From: an uncultured Bacteroidales bacterium
Lineage (GTDB): Bacteria > Bacteroidota > Bacteroidia > Bacteroidales > Paludibacteraceae
Length of the DNA: 59,785 nucleotides
Direction: 5' to 3'
Assembly: GCA_900318245.1 (NCBI GenBank)
Contig: ONJT01000010.1
Span: 1 to 59,785 of the forward strand
Under the pieces are notes generated by a model, which saw nothing but the letters and a program-made list of their open reading frames with translations, was not told the DNA's origin and did not search any database. Position 1 is the first letter of the stretch; the number at the start of each line of letters is the position of its first letter. The position numbers and the translations under genes are program-made. Below, piece by piece: positions 40,494 to 49,595 of this stretch.

Positions 40494-41851
40494 TACTTGC
40501 AGATTTTTAATTTCTGACCTTCCCGAATGTTGTCACTCTTCAGTTTGTTCCATTGCTTGAGTTGCTTAACCGAACAGTGGAAGCGCTTCGCAATGCCGCC
40601 GAGTGTGTCGCCTCGCTTTATCTTATAATAGGTGATACCGTTGGCACGATAAGCTCCGTTGATAGAAGTGACTTTTGCCATGTCTATCTCTGCACGGCGG
40701 TTGTTGATGAGGCTGTCTGCTTTGTAGGCAATGATAGAGTCTTGCTGGTCAATAAACAATCCTACTTTGTCGGACGGCAGGCACAGCGCGTAAGGAGTGC
40801 CACCGGGGAGGATGTCGCGCGAGTACTGCGGGTTGAGGCGGCGCAGTTCATCCATGCTGATATAGAGGTTCTCACTCACCTGTTGCAAGTGCAACCGCTG
40901 CGTAGTGCGAATCGTATCAGTGATCATCGATTTATTCTCTATCGGTGCCTTGCAAATACCATGCTCCTGACCGTAGTTCATCGCGTAATTGGCGGCGATG
41001 AAGATAGGTACGTAGTTGCGGGTCTCCAAGGGCAAGTACGGGTAAATCGACCAGAAGTCGCGTTTTCCACCGGCACGACGGATGGCTTTATTGACATTGC
41101 CACTGCCGCAGTTATAGGCGGCGATGACGAGGTTCCAATCTTGGTAGACATTGTACATGCTGCTGAGGAAGCGGCAGGCAGCGTCGGTGGCTTTGATCAC
41201 ATCCATTCGTTCGTCCACGAGCGAGTTGATCTCCAATCCGAACAGTTTACCGGTAGCCGGCATGAACTGCCACAGACCTGCAGCACCGGCATGCGAGCGG
41301 GCTATGGGATTGAGGGCCGACTCGATGATAGGCACGCAGCGCAGTTCATACGGTAGGTTATAGCGCGCGAGGGCTTCCTCGAAAATCGGGAAATAATACT
41401 CGCTCATGCGCATGAGGCGTGCTACTTGCTTAGGCTTATGCTTGACGTAGCGCAAGATGAAGGCCCGTACGCGTTCGTTATACGGCAACTCAATGACGCA
41501 AGGCAAGGCTTGCAGACGCGCCTTATAGACAGAGTCGGGAAGAGTGACCGTATCGTGCAAGGCGACGCAGTCCGTCGTGTCGAGCCATCTAAGACTCCAT
41601 TCTAAGGAACGCATCTCGATATCCGAGAGCTCGCTGTCACTCCACGAGAGATAGAAAGGCGGGATTGGCTCAACGATGGTATCTGCCAACACAACGGTGT
41701 CAGCAGGCACACTGTCGGCGACTTGCATAGGCACTAACTCCAGCGACTCTACATCCGTGGAGTCCTTGGCAATACTGTCCGTTACTACCTCTTGCGCCTG
41801 CATCGCGGTGAGGCAGCAGAGGGATAGAAGTATGAATAAGATCTTTTTCAA
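40493..41851 (-). CDS. mltD: MltD-like membrane-bound lytic murein transglycosylase with LysM domain
   Basis: A 452-residue exported cell-wall enzyme. The signal peptide is MKKILFILLSLCCLTAMQA. An SLT domain around 165-300 contains PIIESALNPIARSHAG with the catalytic Glu and AAGLWQFMPATGKLFGL. The C-terminal LysM domain (YKIKRGDTLGGIAKRFHCSV, about 400-450) binds glycan. It cleaves peptidoglycan with formation of 1,6-anhydro ends. The start overlaps the DUF5683 gene by four bases; the parA-parB-DUF5683-mltD order is a conserved Bacteroidota block. Confidence 0.92.
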   Translation of the reverse strand: MKKILFILLSLCCLTAMQAQEVVTDSIAKDSTDVESLELVPMQVADSVPADTVVLADTIVEPIPPFYLSWSDSELSDIEMRSLEWSLRWLDTTDCVALHDTVTLPDSVYKARLQALPCVIELPYNERVRAFILRYVKHKPKQVARLMRMSEYYFPIFEEALARYNLPYELRCVPIIESALNPIARSHAGAAGLWQFMPATGKLFGLEINSLVDERMDVIKATDAACRFLSSMYNVYQDWNLVIAAYNCGSGNVNKAIRRAGGKRDFWSIYPYLPLETRNYVPIFIAANYAMNYGQEHGICKAPIENKSMITDTIRTTQRLHLQQVSENLYISMDELRRLNPQYSRDILPGGTPYALCLPSDKVGLFIDQQDSIIAYKADSLINNRRAEIDMAKVTSINGAYRANGITYYKIKRGDTLGGIAKRFHCSVKQLKQWNKLKSDNIREGQKLKICK

Positions 41852-42444
41852 AACTGTATAGCTAATTTTAATTCAGCGCTCTGTTGGTGCTGATAGTCAT
41901 AATAAATCTGCGGTTCGATATTGAGGGATAAATCAGGCGATATGTCATAATCAAACAATTGGGCATCTACGTACGCATCAATGAGGGACAGGGCATAGAC
42001 AATCACGACAGCCAAGATCGAGTAGTCGCGGTAGCGCCGGAAAATCTGCTGCCTGTTGTCGAGCGTCTTCACCCAAGTATTCGCCCCGCCTACGCGCTGC
42101 AGGTTATAGCCATCCGGTATAACGGCGATGTAACTCTTCGAGGGGTCTTCACTTACCGTACCTGCTTGGATATCGTTGTAGAGGTCGAGGTAAGCCATTT
42201 TGTAATTGGAATAGCGGTTCTGGGTCCAATTGATGGCATAGCCGCAACCCATGAAGGCGCCATACACGATAGGCAACTTCCAGTAGGATTTGTTGTATAT
42301 CTGTCCTGCTCCCGGGCATATGACCCCTAACCAGACCGCCTTAATGGCATCGGGTTTCTTGTAGAAGGTGCTATCCTCTTTTTGCTGCTGGGCTTGCGCC
42401 AAGAGCGGAAGTATCATCAGTACTATGTAGAGCCAACGTTTCAA
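41848..42444 (-). CDS. DUF5683 domain-containing membrane protein
   Basis: A 198-residue protein. A signal-like N-terminus (MKRWLYIVLMILPLLAQAQ) is followed by the DUF5683 core: KAVWLGVICPGAGQIYNKSYWKLP with the typical PGxGQxYN motif, and two further hydrophobic segments (PIVYGAFMGCGYAI and YSILAVVIVYALSLIDAYVD). Its function is unknown. It nearly always sits between parB and mltD in this phylum, which suggests a link between chromosome segregation and the cell wall. Overlaps of four bases on both sides. Confidence 0.9.
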   Translation of the reverse strand: MKRWLYIVLMILPLLAQAQQQKEDSTFYKKPDAIKAVWLGVICPGAGQIYNKSYWKLPIVYGAFMGCGYAINWTQNRYSNYKMAYLDLYNDIQAGTVSEDPSKSYIAVIPDGYNLQRVGGANTWVKTLDNRQQIFRRYRDYSILAVVIVYALSLIDAYVDAQLFDYDISPDLSLNIEPQIYYDYQHQQSAELKLAIQF

Positions 42445-43268
42445 CTGATTTTCGCAATAATATCGGCTAATTCGTCGTTGTCGGCAAAACGAATAATGAG
42501 TTTACCGGCCTGAATCTTCACGTTATGGCCAAGCTTGGCGCTCAGTTCGTTCTGCAACTCATCGTAGGGGTTGAGGGTCGGTTTGGCGGGTTTCTTCTCT
42601 TTCTTTCCTTCTTGCGCGAGCGCTTCCACTTGACGCACGGAGAGTCCTTCGCGCAGAATACGCTGGTAGAGCGCTAACTGACGTTCTGCCGAAGGTGTGC
42701 CGAGGATGGCGCGAGCATGGCCCATGTCGATCTTGTGCTCTTTGATACCGACTTGTATCTCTGCCGGCAGTTTAAGCAGACGGAGGTAGTTGGCTACCGT
42801 TGCGCGCTTCTTGCCTACGCGCTCGGACATACGCTCCTGCGTGAGGTTATAGTCATCCATGAGGCGTTGGTAAGCCAAGGCTATTTCGATAGCGTCCAAG
42901 TCTTCACGCTGGATATTTTCGATGAGGGCCCACTCCATGACCTGCTCATCTTTGGCGGTGCGGATATACGCGGGGATACGCTCCAAGCCCGCCATCTTAC
43001 TTGCGCGGAAGCGGCGCTCACCGGCGATGATCATATAGGTGTCGTCACCGTTGTCTCGCAGCGTGATAGGCGAGATGACACCATGCTCGCGGATGGAGTC
43101 GGCTAACTCTTGCAGCGCCTCTTCATCGAAGGTGCGGCGCGGCTGGTCAGGGTTCGCTACAATCTTCGCGAGTTCGATCTCCGAGATAGAGCTGCCGCCG
43201 TTGGTATCTACATGCGAGGTGTCGATGAGTGCATCGAGGCCTCGTCCGAGTCCTGTCATCTTTTTCAT
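42441..43268 (-). CDS. parB: Chromosome partitioning protein ParB
   Basis: A 275-residue CTP-dependent DNA clamp that loads at parS. The N-terminal domain carries NPDQPRRTFDEEALQELADS and the CTP-binding GERRFRASK motif; the central HTH (about 140-180, LTQERMSERVGKKRATVANY) reads parS; the short C-terminal domain (about 230-275) dimerises. A Lys-rich linker (KKEKKPAKP) joins the last two. I could not find an obvious parS palindrome in the window. Overlaps parA by four bases. Confidence 0.95.
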   Translation of the reverse strand: MKKMTGLGRGLDALIDTSHVDTNGGSSISEIELAKIVANPDQPRRTFDEEALQELADSIREHGVISPITLRDNGDDTYMIIAGERRFRASKMAGLERIPAYIRTAKDEQVMEWALIENIQREDLDAIEIALAYQRLMDDYNLTQERMSERVGKKRATVANYLRLLKLPAEIQVGIKEHKIDMGHARAILGTPSAERQLALYQRILREGLSVRQVEALAQEGKKEKKPAKPTLNPYDELQNELSAKLGHNVKIQAGKLIIRFADNDELADIIAKIS

Positions 43269-44032
43269 AAGGATTGTCGTTTAATAAGTTCTTTGGCTAA
43301 GGAGGTGTAGTTCTGCGCACCCTTTGACGACGGGTCATAATCTAGGACGGAGACACCGTGCGAGGGCGCTTCGCTGAGGCGCACATTGCGGGCGATGACG
43401 GTGTTGAACACGAGGTCGCCGAAGTGACGCTTCACCTCTTCATATACCTGGTTGCTGAGGCGCAGGCGGTTGTCATACATCGTCAACAGGAAACCTTCGA
43501 TCTTCAAGGCCGGGTTGAGTTTGGACTTGATGATCTTGATGGTGTTCAGCAGTTTGGCGATACCTTCGAGGGCGAAGAACTCACATTGTACCGGGATGAT
43601 GACGCTGTCGCTGGCCGTGAGGGCGTTAACAGTGATCAGACCGAGGGACGGACTGCAATCGATGAGGATGTAGTCGTAGTTATCACGAATCTGTTCCAGG
43701 ACGCGCTTGAGGAGCGTCTCGCGGTGCTCAAGGTTCAACATCTCTATCTCAGCGCCTACCAGGTCGATATGACTCGGGATGAGCCAGAGGTTCTTAGTAT
43801 TGGTCTCCACGATAGCAGTGTGCGGGTCGATACCATTCACCAGACACTCGTAGATCGTGTTGTCCAGTTCTTTGATCTCGACTCCCAGACCCGACGAAGT
43901 GTTCGCCTGCGGGTCGGCATCGATGAGTAGCACGCGTTTGCCTTGATGAGCCAGGGCGGCTGCCAAGTTAATAGAAGTAGTCGTTTTTCCGACGCCTCCT
44001 TTTTGGTTCGCTAATGAAATAATTTTACTCAT
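43265..44032 (-). CDS. parA: Chromosome partitioning ATPase ParA
   Basis: A 255-residue Walker-type ATPase. The deviant Walker A is QKGGVGKTTTSINLAAAL (residues 9-26), Walker A' is LLIDADPQAN and Walker B ILIDCSPSLG. Size without an N-terminal HTH marks the chromosomal Soj type. With ParB it moves the origin region. Start lies inside the end of the GT9 gene by eight bases, so even this housekeeping pair is read in the long operon. Confidence 0.95.
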   Translation of the reverse strand: MSKIISLANQKGGVGKTTTSINLAAALAHQGKRVLLIDADPQANTSSGLGVEIKELDNTIYECLVNGIDPHTAIVETNTKNLWLIPSHIDLVGAEIEMLNLEHRETLLKRVLEQIRDNYDYILIDCSPSLGLITVNALTASDSVIIPVQCEFFALEGIAKLLNTIKIIKSKLNPALKIEGFLLTMYDNRLRLSNQVYEEVKRHFGDLVFNTVIARNVRLSEAPSHGVSVLDYDPSSKGAQNYTSLAKELIKRQSL

Positions 44033-45020
44033 ATAGTTGTTGTATTATTGTTTCTGCTTCAATCTGTCGGCAGGCGTAGTTGCCATACCGACAGTGGTTG
44101 GTGCCGTGACAGGTACAGGGACGGCATCGTAAGTCGTTGCGCTGGATAATATCTTCGCGGCGTTGTTTCCATCCGGCGAAGCCTATCAGCGGGTGGGTTG
44201 CGCACCATACACTGATGGCGCGAAGGCCCACAAGACTCGAGAGGTGCTGGTTCGCACTATCCATGCAGATCATCGCCTCGAGTTGGCGCATGAGCTCCAG
44301 TTCTTCCTCCAGTTTGAGTTGCCCGGCGACGCTTGTGGTGCGCGGGAAGACGGACGCCCACTGGCGTAACATCTCACATTCTACTGCGCCTGCTCCGAAG
44401 AGGAACACCCGTGTGTCGGGATCTTGCGTCAAGCGCTCGATGATGTCTTTGGTGACGCGGTAGGGCAGCATGTTCGAGCGCGATTTGGCGAAGGGCGCGA
44501 GTCCAATCCATCGTCCTTCTTTGGGTCCGAATTGTTCTTCGATTGTCTGTGCTGCGGCGCGGTTGATCTTGATGGCTTCAAAGTCTCTATCGGTCTCCAG
44601 TCCGGCGCGGCGGAAAGTATTTTCGTAGCGATCGAACTCCGTCGGGAGGTTTCTGCTACCAATGCCCCATACGGTGATGAAGTGCTTGCGGATGCGACCA
44701 TAACGGATGCGCGTGACATGCTTGCCGCTCAGGAGCATGAACAGGTCAAAGACCCGCGTGCGAAGGACATCCTGAAGGTCGATGACGGCATCGGCTTCGT
44801 GCCGCAAGTGTCGCCATAGGCGCCATACTCCGCGCCAGTTGAGGTGGTTGTCCACTTCCCAAAACACCACGTTGGGCATGGAAGCGAACATCGCCCCGAG
44901 TTTTTTCTTACTTGCTACAATGAATCGATCATTCGGATAGCGACGGCTGAGGGAAGCAATCACGGGTACCGTCATTGCCACATTACCAAGTGTCGCCAAT
45001 CGAATAATCAGATAGGTCAT
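44025..45020 (-). CDS. Glycosyltransferase family 9 (heptosyltransferase-like)
   Basis: A 331-residue GT-B enzyme. MTYLIIRLATLGNVAMTVPV is the GT9 N-terminus; IGLAPFAKSRSNMLP holds the nucleotide-sugar side, and MICMDSANQHLSSLVGLRAIS matches the D(S/T)xxxHxAxAL(G) element. A Cys-rich end (RCRPCTCHGTNHCRYGNYAC) is common in Bacteroidota members. GT9 enzymes add heptose to the LPS core. It starts nine bases after the DUF4861 gene and overlaps parA. Confidence 0.9.
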   Translation of the reverse strand: MTYLIIRLATLGNVAMTVPVIASLSRRYPNDRFIVASKKKLGAMFASMPNVVFWEVDNHLNWRGVWRLWRHLRHEADAVIDLQDVLRTRVFDLFMLLSGKHVTRIRYGRIRKHFITVWGIGSRNLPTEFDRYENTFRRAGLETDRDFEAIKINRAAAQTIEEQFGPKEGRWIGLAPFAKSRSNMLPYRVTKDIIERLTQDPDTRVFLFGAGAVECEMLRQWASVFPRTTSVAGQLKLEEELELMRQLEAMICMDSANQHLSSLVGLRAISVWCATHPLIGFAGWKQRREDIIQRNDLRCRPCTCHGTNHCRYGNYACRQIEAETIIQQLYE

Positions 45021-45029
45021 TGTTGCGTG

Positions 45030-45887
45030 TTATTTTTCTTTCCACTCACTCCAGGTTGCCCCGAAGAAATAGGTCAATGTATCGCCGAGTTGGTAGTCCT
45101 TTACAGCTATCAAGTTTCCGTCCTGTATGTCGGTGACGGTAGCATCGGGTGTGCGGACAGTGAGGTAAATACGTCCCTGCGAAGTGCTGCCGTTAAAGTC
45201 GTAGTTCATCTGCGCCGCCGTCTTGTCGCTCAGCGCATCCTCTTCGTAATAGACCGTACCCAATTCTTCATACACCTCGAAGTGGTCGATTGTATCGTGC
45301 ATGTATATACCGCCTCCGACAAGCAGTTCTCCGTCATAGCTTCCGGTCAGTACCACCTCTGCGCGGTTCATCGGTTCACCGGCTTCGGCGGTGATGGTGA
45401 TTGTCTCTTGGAGGATATGTCCGGCTACGAGCAGGCTGTCATATTCCAGACGGAAGACGAACTTCTCGGGTGTCTGCTCGAGGATAGTCCAACGGTCATA
45501 GGGGCCTCCGATATAAGTAGTGTCGTTCGCCAGCACGATAAGTCCTCCGGCGCCGCAGGTATGACCGACTTTGTAACAGTCGAGACCTTTGCCGTAGTTG
45601 ATATGGTACGGCAGACCGAGGACATGCTCGCGGTAATAGAAACTATCCACGATGAGTTCCGGCGAAGCCTTGAGCCAGAGATCTACACCGTTCGAAGGAT
45701 TCTCGGCCTTGAGGGCAGGTCCGTACATGCGGAAAGCCGCATACTCGTTTTCCCACGCGAAGTCATCCTTGCGCTCCGGTACATAGCGACCGAATACCTT
45801 CGGCTGAACGGTCTCTTTATGACACGCGGTGAGGCTCAAGAGGGCGAATATGATAAACAAGTACTTTTTCATCTTTCTCTCATTCAT
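45030..45887 (-). CDS. DUF4861 family lipoprotein
   Basis: A 285-residue predicted lipoprotein: MKKYLFIIFALLSLTAC with the lipidated Cys at position 22 of the longer form. The mature part has FGRYVPERKDDFAWENEYAAF and YREHVLGLPYHINYGKGLD, the core of DUF4861, a family seen beside pectin and uronate catabolism genes. The first ATG overlaps the kduD stop by one base (TAATG), while a second ATG five codons later starts the lipoprotein signal; both are possible. I infer a role in handling unsaturated uronides. Confidence 0.85.
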   Translation of the reverse strand: MNERKMKKYLFIIFALLSLTACHKETVQPKVFGRYVPERKDDFAWENEYAAFRMYGPALKAENPSNGVDLWLKASPELIVDSFYYREHVLGLPYHINYGKGLDCYKVGHTCGAGGLIVLANDTTYIGGPYDRWTILEQTPEKFVFRLEYDSLLVAGHILQETITITAEAGEPMNRAEVVLTGSYDGELLVGGGIYMHDTIDHFEVYEELGTVYYEEDALSDKTAAQMNYDFNGSTSQGRIYLTVRTPDATVTDIQDGNLIAVKDYQLGDTLTYFFGATWSEWKEK

Positions 45888-46690
45888 TACTTCGGCTGAC
45901 GGCCGATGTAGGCGAGAATACCGCCATCTACATACAGGATTTGTCCGTTGACTGCGTCCGAAGCGTGCGAAGCGAGGAAGACGGCAGGAGCACCGAGTTC
46001 ATCGGCTTCTAACCAACGGCCGGCAGGGGTCTTGGCACATATGAATGCATCGAAGGGATGCTTGCTGCCATCCGGCTGCGGCTCACGCAGCGGTGCCGTC
46101 TGCGGCGTAGCAATATAACCCGGGCCAAGACCGTTGCACTGGATGTTGTACTCCCCGTACTCCGAGCAGATATTCTTGGTCAGCATTTTCAGACCGCCTT
46201 TCGCGGCAGCGTAGGCACTCACGGTCTCGCGGCCCAACTCGCTCATCATCGAGCAGATGTTGATGATCTTGCCTTCGCGCCTTGCCATCATCTCCGGCAA
46301 CACAGCTGCAGAGACGATATACGGCGCCACGAGGTCAATATCAATCACCTGTTGGAACTCCTCACGCTTCATTTCGTGCATCGGGATACGCTTGATGATG
46401 CCGGCGTTATTAACGAGGATATGAATCGGACCTACCTCTGCGTGGATTTGCTCCACAAGGGCTTTGACAGCTTTCTCGTCGGTCACGTCGCATACATAGC
46501 CATGCGCGTTGGTGATGCCTTCGGCGCGATAGAGTTCATAGGCTTTATCGATCGCCTCTTGGCTACGGGCATTGAAGATGATGTTATCTGCACCGGCTTG
46601 CGCGAAAGCTTTCGCGATGGCAAAACCAATTCCGTAGCATCCGCCGGTTACCCAGGCGTTCTTGCCTTCCAATGAAAATAAGTTCTTCAT
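45887..46690 (-). CDS. kduD: 2-dehydro-3-deoxy-D-gluconate 5-dehydrogenase (KduD-like SDR)
   Basis: A 267-residue short-chain dehydrogenase. The NAD(P) site is VTGGCYGIGFAIAKAF (14-29), NNAGI is at about 90, the catalytic Ser lies in NICSMMSELG and the Tyr-Lys pair in YAAAKGGLKML. It would reduce 2,5-diketo-3-deoxygluconate to 2-keto-3-deoxygluconate. Closeness of one base to kduI and the DUF4861 partner support KduD over the related gluconate 5-dehydrogenase. Confidence 0.9.
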   Translation of the reverse strand: MKNLFSLEGKNAWVTGGCYGIGFAIAKAFAQAGADNIIFNARSQEAIDKAYELYRAEGITNAHGYVCDVTDEKAVKALVEQIHAEVGPIHILVNNAGIIKRIPMHEMKREEFQQVIDIDLVAPYIVSAAVLPEMMARREGKIINICSMMSELGRETVSAYAAAKGGLKMLTKNICSEYGEYNIQCNGLGPGYIATPQTAPLREPQPDGSKHPFDAFICAKTPAGRWLEADELGAPAVFLASHASDAVNGQILYVDGGILAYIGRQPK

Positions 46691-46691
46691 A

Positions 46692-47534
46692 TTACTTGAG
46701 GTCTGTTATTTTACTGAAATCTTGATCGCTATAGTCGAGGTTTTCACCGCCCATACCCCAGATGAAGGTGTAGTTGTGGGTGGCTGCGGCAGAGTGAATG
46801 GACCACTCGGGCGAGAGAACCGCTTGGTTGCCTTTCATCCAAATGTGGCGGGTCTCTTCGACTTCGCCCATAAAGTGGCAAACGGCTTGCTCTTCGGGTA
46901 CCTCGAAATAGAAGTAAGCTTCCATGCGGCGGCTGTGGACGTGAGCCGGCATGGTGTTCCATACGCTACCTGTCGCGAGTTCGGTCATACCCATTTGCAG
47001 TTGGCAAGTAGGCAGCACCTGATTGACGAGCATCTTGTTGATGTCGCGTTCGTTGCTCATCTCCAGGCTACCCATGTGGGCTACCACTGCATCGGCTTTC
47101 GTCACCTTCTTGTCTGGGTAGGTGCAGTGCGCGGTGGTGGAGTTGAAATAGAAGAGGGCGGGTTTGTTAGCGTCAAGGCTCTCGAACTTCACCTCGCGGT
47201 CACCGCGACCGAGGTACAGTGCTTCTTTATAGTCGAGTTCGAACACTTTGTCACCGGCTATGACGCGACCTTTGCCGCCGACGTTGAAGATACCTATCTC
47301 ACGGCGGGTGAGGAAGAACGGTGCTTTGAGCGGATCGATGGCTTCGAGCAGCAGGGTCTCGCCTACAGGCATTGCACCGCCGACAATCATGCGGTCGTAC
47401 ATGGAGTAGACCATGTTCACTTCATTTTTCACAAACACATGCTCAATCAGGAAATCCTTGCGGAGACGAGTAGTGTCATAACTCTTTGCGTCCGTCGGGT
47501 TCGACGCATAACGCACTTCATAATTTGTTTTCAT
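46692..47534 (-). CDS. kduI: 5-dehydro-4-deoxy-D-glucuronate isomerase KduI
   Basis: A 280-residue cupin-like isomerase acting on the ketouronate made by pectate lyases. The zinc site shows MPAHVHSRRMEAYFYFE with two His and Glu, and a later His in ETRHIWMKG; MEDRMI-like SMYDRMIVGGAMPVGE near residue 45-60 is typical. Length matches the family. It is separated by one base from kduD. No lyase or SusCD-type uptake genes are in the window, so the substrate source lies elsewhere. Confidence 0.93.
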   Translation of the reverse strand: MKTNYEVRYASNPTDAKSYDTTRLRKDFLIEHVFVKNEVNMVYSMYDRMIVGGAMPVGETLLLEAIDPLKAPFFLTRREIGIFNVGGKGRVIAGDKVFELDYKEALYLGRGDREVKFESLDANKPALFYFNSTTAHCTYPDKKVTKADAVVAHMGSLEMSNERDINKMLVNQVLPTCQLQMGMTELATGSVWNTMPAHVHSRRMEAYFYFEVPEEQAVCHFMGEVEETRHIWMKGNQAVLSPEWSIHSAAATHNYTFIWGMGGENLDYSDQDFSKITDLK

Positions 47535-47535
47535 A

Positions 47536-48234
47536 TCATTGTATTTTTGTTTTCTTTTTGATGGGCCACATCCATACGAAGTTCACACTCAGGTCCATAG
47601 GGCTTGCCATGGCGAAGTGGTCCGTAAGGGAAGTGCCGAAGACCCCTCCAAAGGCATATTCGAAGCGTGCCTCAATCTCATAGATGCCAGCGCGGACGGT
47701 AGGGAAGGAGACTCCGGTGCCGGCCATTAATCCCCAGTAGAAGGGGTGGTCAATAGGCTGGTATTCTGTCTGTCCAAGACCGTTAACGAGGACTCCTTTG
47801 TTGCCTTCATCCTTGACGCAGTAGCCGAGTTGCGGACCGAGGTTAAAAATCCAGCGGCAGGTTCGGCTACCGAAGTTCAGGTGCATGAGGATAGGCACGT
47901 TCACATAATGGAGGTTGCGCTCATAATGGTCGCCGGCCGCGTTTTTCTCCGCCCAGCCACGATGTACGTAGTTGAGTTCCATCTGGAAGGCACAGTATTT
48001 ATGTCCGGCATAACGGAAGGTGATTCCTCCGTTGCCGCCGAGCACACAGGCGTTTGTTATCGGCGTCATATTCGATACGGCAGGATTGAATAGCACCGAA
48101 CTGGCCGTCACACCACCGTGCACACCGAGGTAGAACTCCCGAGCGCGCAAGCGGGGTTGGGCCTGTAGGGTCTGTGCGCCGAGTGCGGCGAGTAGCAGGC
48201 AGACAAGGGTTAATATGTGACTACTTCTACGCAT
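47536..48234 (-). CDS. PorT-like outer membrane beta-barrel protein
   Basis: A 232-residue exported protein. The signal MRRSSHILTLVCLLLAALG ends in LQAQ. The mature chain shows alternating strands with aromatic ends (FYLGVHGGVTASS, MQLNYVHRGWAEK-type, VPILMHLNFGS, FNLGPQLGYC) like the PorT/OMP_b-brl_2 family. It may be a T9SS-related or a general barrel; I cannot tell. The ATG at 48232-48234 overlaps the upstream gene by 25 bases; the longer frame is rejected because it lacks a leading signal peptide. Confidence 0.78.
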   Translation of the reverse strand: MRRSSHILTLVCLLLAALGAQTLQAQPRLRAREFYLGVHGGVTASSVLFNPAVSNMTPITNACVLGGNGGITFRYAGHKYCAFQMELNYVHRGWAEKNAAGDHYERNLHYVNVPILMHLNFGSRTCRWIFNLGPQLGYCVKDEGNKGVLVNGLGQTEYQPIDHPFYWGLMAGTGVSFPTVRAGIYEIEARFEYAFGGVFGTSLTDHFAMASPMDLSVNFVWMWPIKKKTKIQ

Positions 48235-49595
48235 GCGTTTTGGTATCCACCTTGTCCCACTTGTTGCCAGCGGATAGATGATTGGAGGCCAGTATGGGTT
48301 TGTTCGCCGTTGAGCCATGCTACGAGGGCCTGCATGAGGTCATAGCCAAGCAGGTCGTAACGCGGCGCTTCGGATACATGTTCTTCCGAGAAATAGGTTC
48401 TCCATTGTGCATCATAGGCCTCGAGGCTCGCGTTGCTCGAGAATAGCGAGGTATATACGACCGGGACACCCAGATCCTCTTTGGTCCAACTGAAGTGACT
48501 GATAAGACGGATGCGATAGCCTTCTTCTTGCAGTTTGACGATATGGGGGATAGCCAAACGTACTAACTGATAACGATCGCTGTGCAACAGGATGACGTTC
48601 TCTCTTTCCGGATCGAGGGCATAGGCCACAGAGTCCATCATTAAATCGTGCAAGCCCATGGCGGTGCAGGGTATACCTCGTACCCGCATCTGCTTACGGA
48701 GGGTACGGACGGATGCCGAGAGGTCTTCGTCTCGTACTTCGACTGCCACACAATGTGCATGACGTTTCTTGATCCATGCGCAGAGGCTGTCCGCTTCCTG
48801 CTCGTCCGTCGAGTTGAATTGGAGCACATAGGGATAGTTCTCCAGTTCGAGATCATCGCTGAAGGGCAGGAGCAACGGTACTTGGTGTTGCCTACACCAT
48901 GTGGCCATTCGCTCTATCTGGATGGGGTACACGAGTCCGAGGATCGCTTTGACGCTGTCTAAGTCCGTACTGTCGCAGAGGGCAGCCACACGACGTTCGC
49001 TCCGCTCGCTGTCGTAGACGCGTAGACGGTAGAGGATGCTGTCGTTCTGCAGGTCATGGATGGCGAGGAGTGCGCCTTGGTAAAACTCCATCATACGCTC
49101 GGCGTTGGTGCTGCGTTTAGTCTGACGACTCTCAAAAGGCAAGAGGATTGCCAGTTCAACGACACGACGGGTGTCGGGCACAAGACTATCTGCAGCGAGC
49201 GAGTCTGTGGCAAGGGAAGCCACCGAGAGGGTTTCGGTAGTGAAGTGGTCTTCCGAAGTACTCGGAGTTTCCGGAACCACTACTGTCTCAGTGACAACCG
49301 TCTCGAGGACTTTCGCCTTTGACTGCATGATTACCGGGCGCTTGGTCGGCAGGAGGATGACTTCGCCGAAGTGGAGTCCGCGTTCGCGTAGTTGCGGGTT
49401 GAGACGAAGAATCTCGGACTGCGGTACATCGAAGTTGACTCCGACGCGATACAGACCTATGCCGCGTTCCACTTGATAACGGTACACCTCTTCCCCGTTG
49501 ATAGTGTCGAGCGGGTAATTCAATAACTCTTGTGCCTTTGCCGGAACAACGAGCAAAGCACAAAGAGCAAGAACTATAAATGCTTTATTTCTCAT
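48210..49595 (-). CDS. LysM and periplasmic-binding-protein-like exported protein
   Basis: A 461-residue exported protein: signal (MRNKAFIVLALCALLVVPAKA), a LysM-like domain (about 38-86: YQVERGIGLYRVGVNFDVPQ), a Thr/Ser/Val-rich linker with repeated VVTETVVVPET and SLATDSLAADSL, then a type-1 periplasmic-binding fold (about 145-440, VVELAILLPFESRQ). No transporter lies nearby, so it may bind the wall and a ligand as a scaffold. It overlaps gldG by 11 bases. Such proteins are frequent in Bacteroidota but unstudied as far as I know. Confidence 0.78.
   Translation of the reverse strand: MRNKAFIVLALCALLVVPAKAQELLNYPLDTINGEEVYRYQVERGIGLYRVGVNFDVPQSEILRLNPQLRERGLHFGEVILLPTKRPVIMQSKAKVLETVVTETVVVPETPSTSEDHFTTETLSVASLATDSLAADSLVPDTRRVVELAILLPFESRQTKRSTNAERMMEFYQGALLAIHDLQNDSILYRLRVYDSERSERRVAALCDSTDLDSVKAILGLVYPIQIERMATWCRQHQVPLLLPFSDDLELENYPYVLQFNSTDEQEADSLCAWIKKRHAHCVAVEVRDEDLSASVRTLRKQMRVRGIPCTAMGLHDLMMDSVAYALDPERENVILLHSDRYQLVRLAIPHIVKLQEEGYRIRLISHFSWTKEDLGVPVVYTSLFSSNASLEAYDAQWRTYFSEEHVSEAPRYDLLGYDLMQALVAWLNGEQTHTGLQSSIRWQQVGQGGYQNACVEVVTY

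Noticed and set aside
42441-44032. parS centromere sites near parAB
   Set aside because: I looked for a TGTTTCACGTGAAACA-like palindrome in and around the genes and did not see one; parS may lie outside the window.
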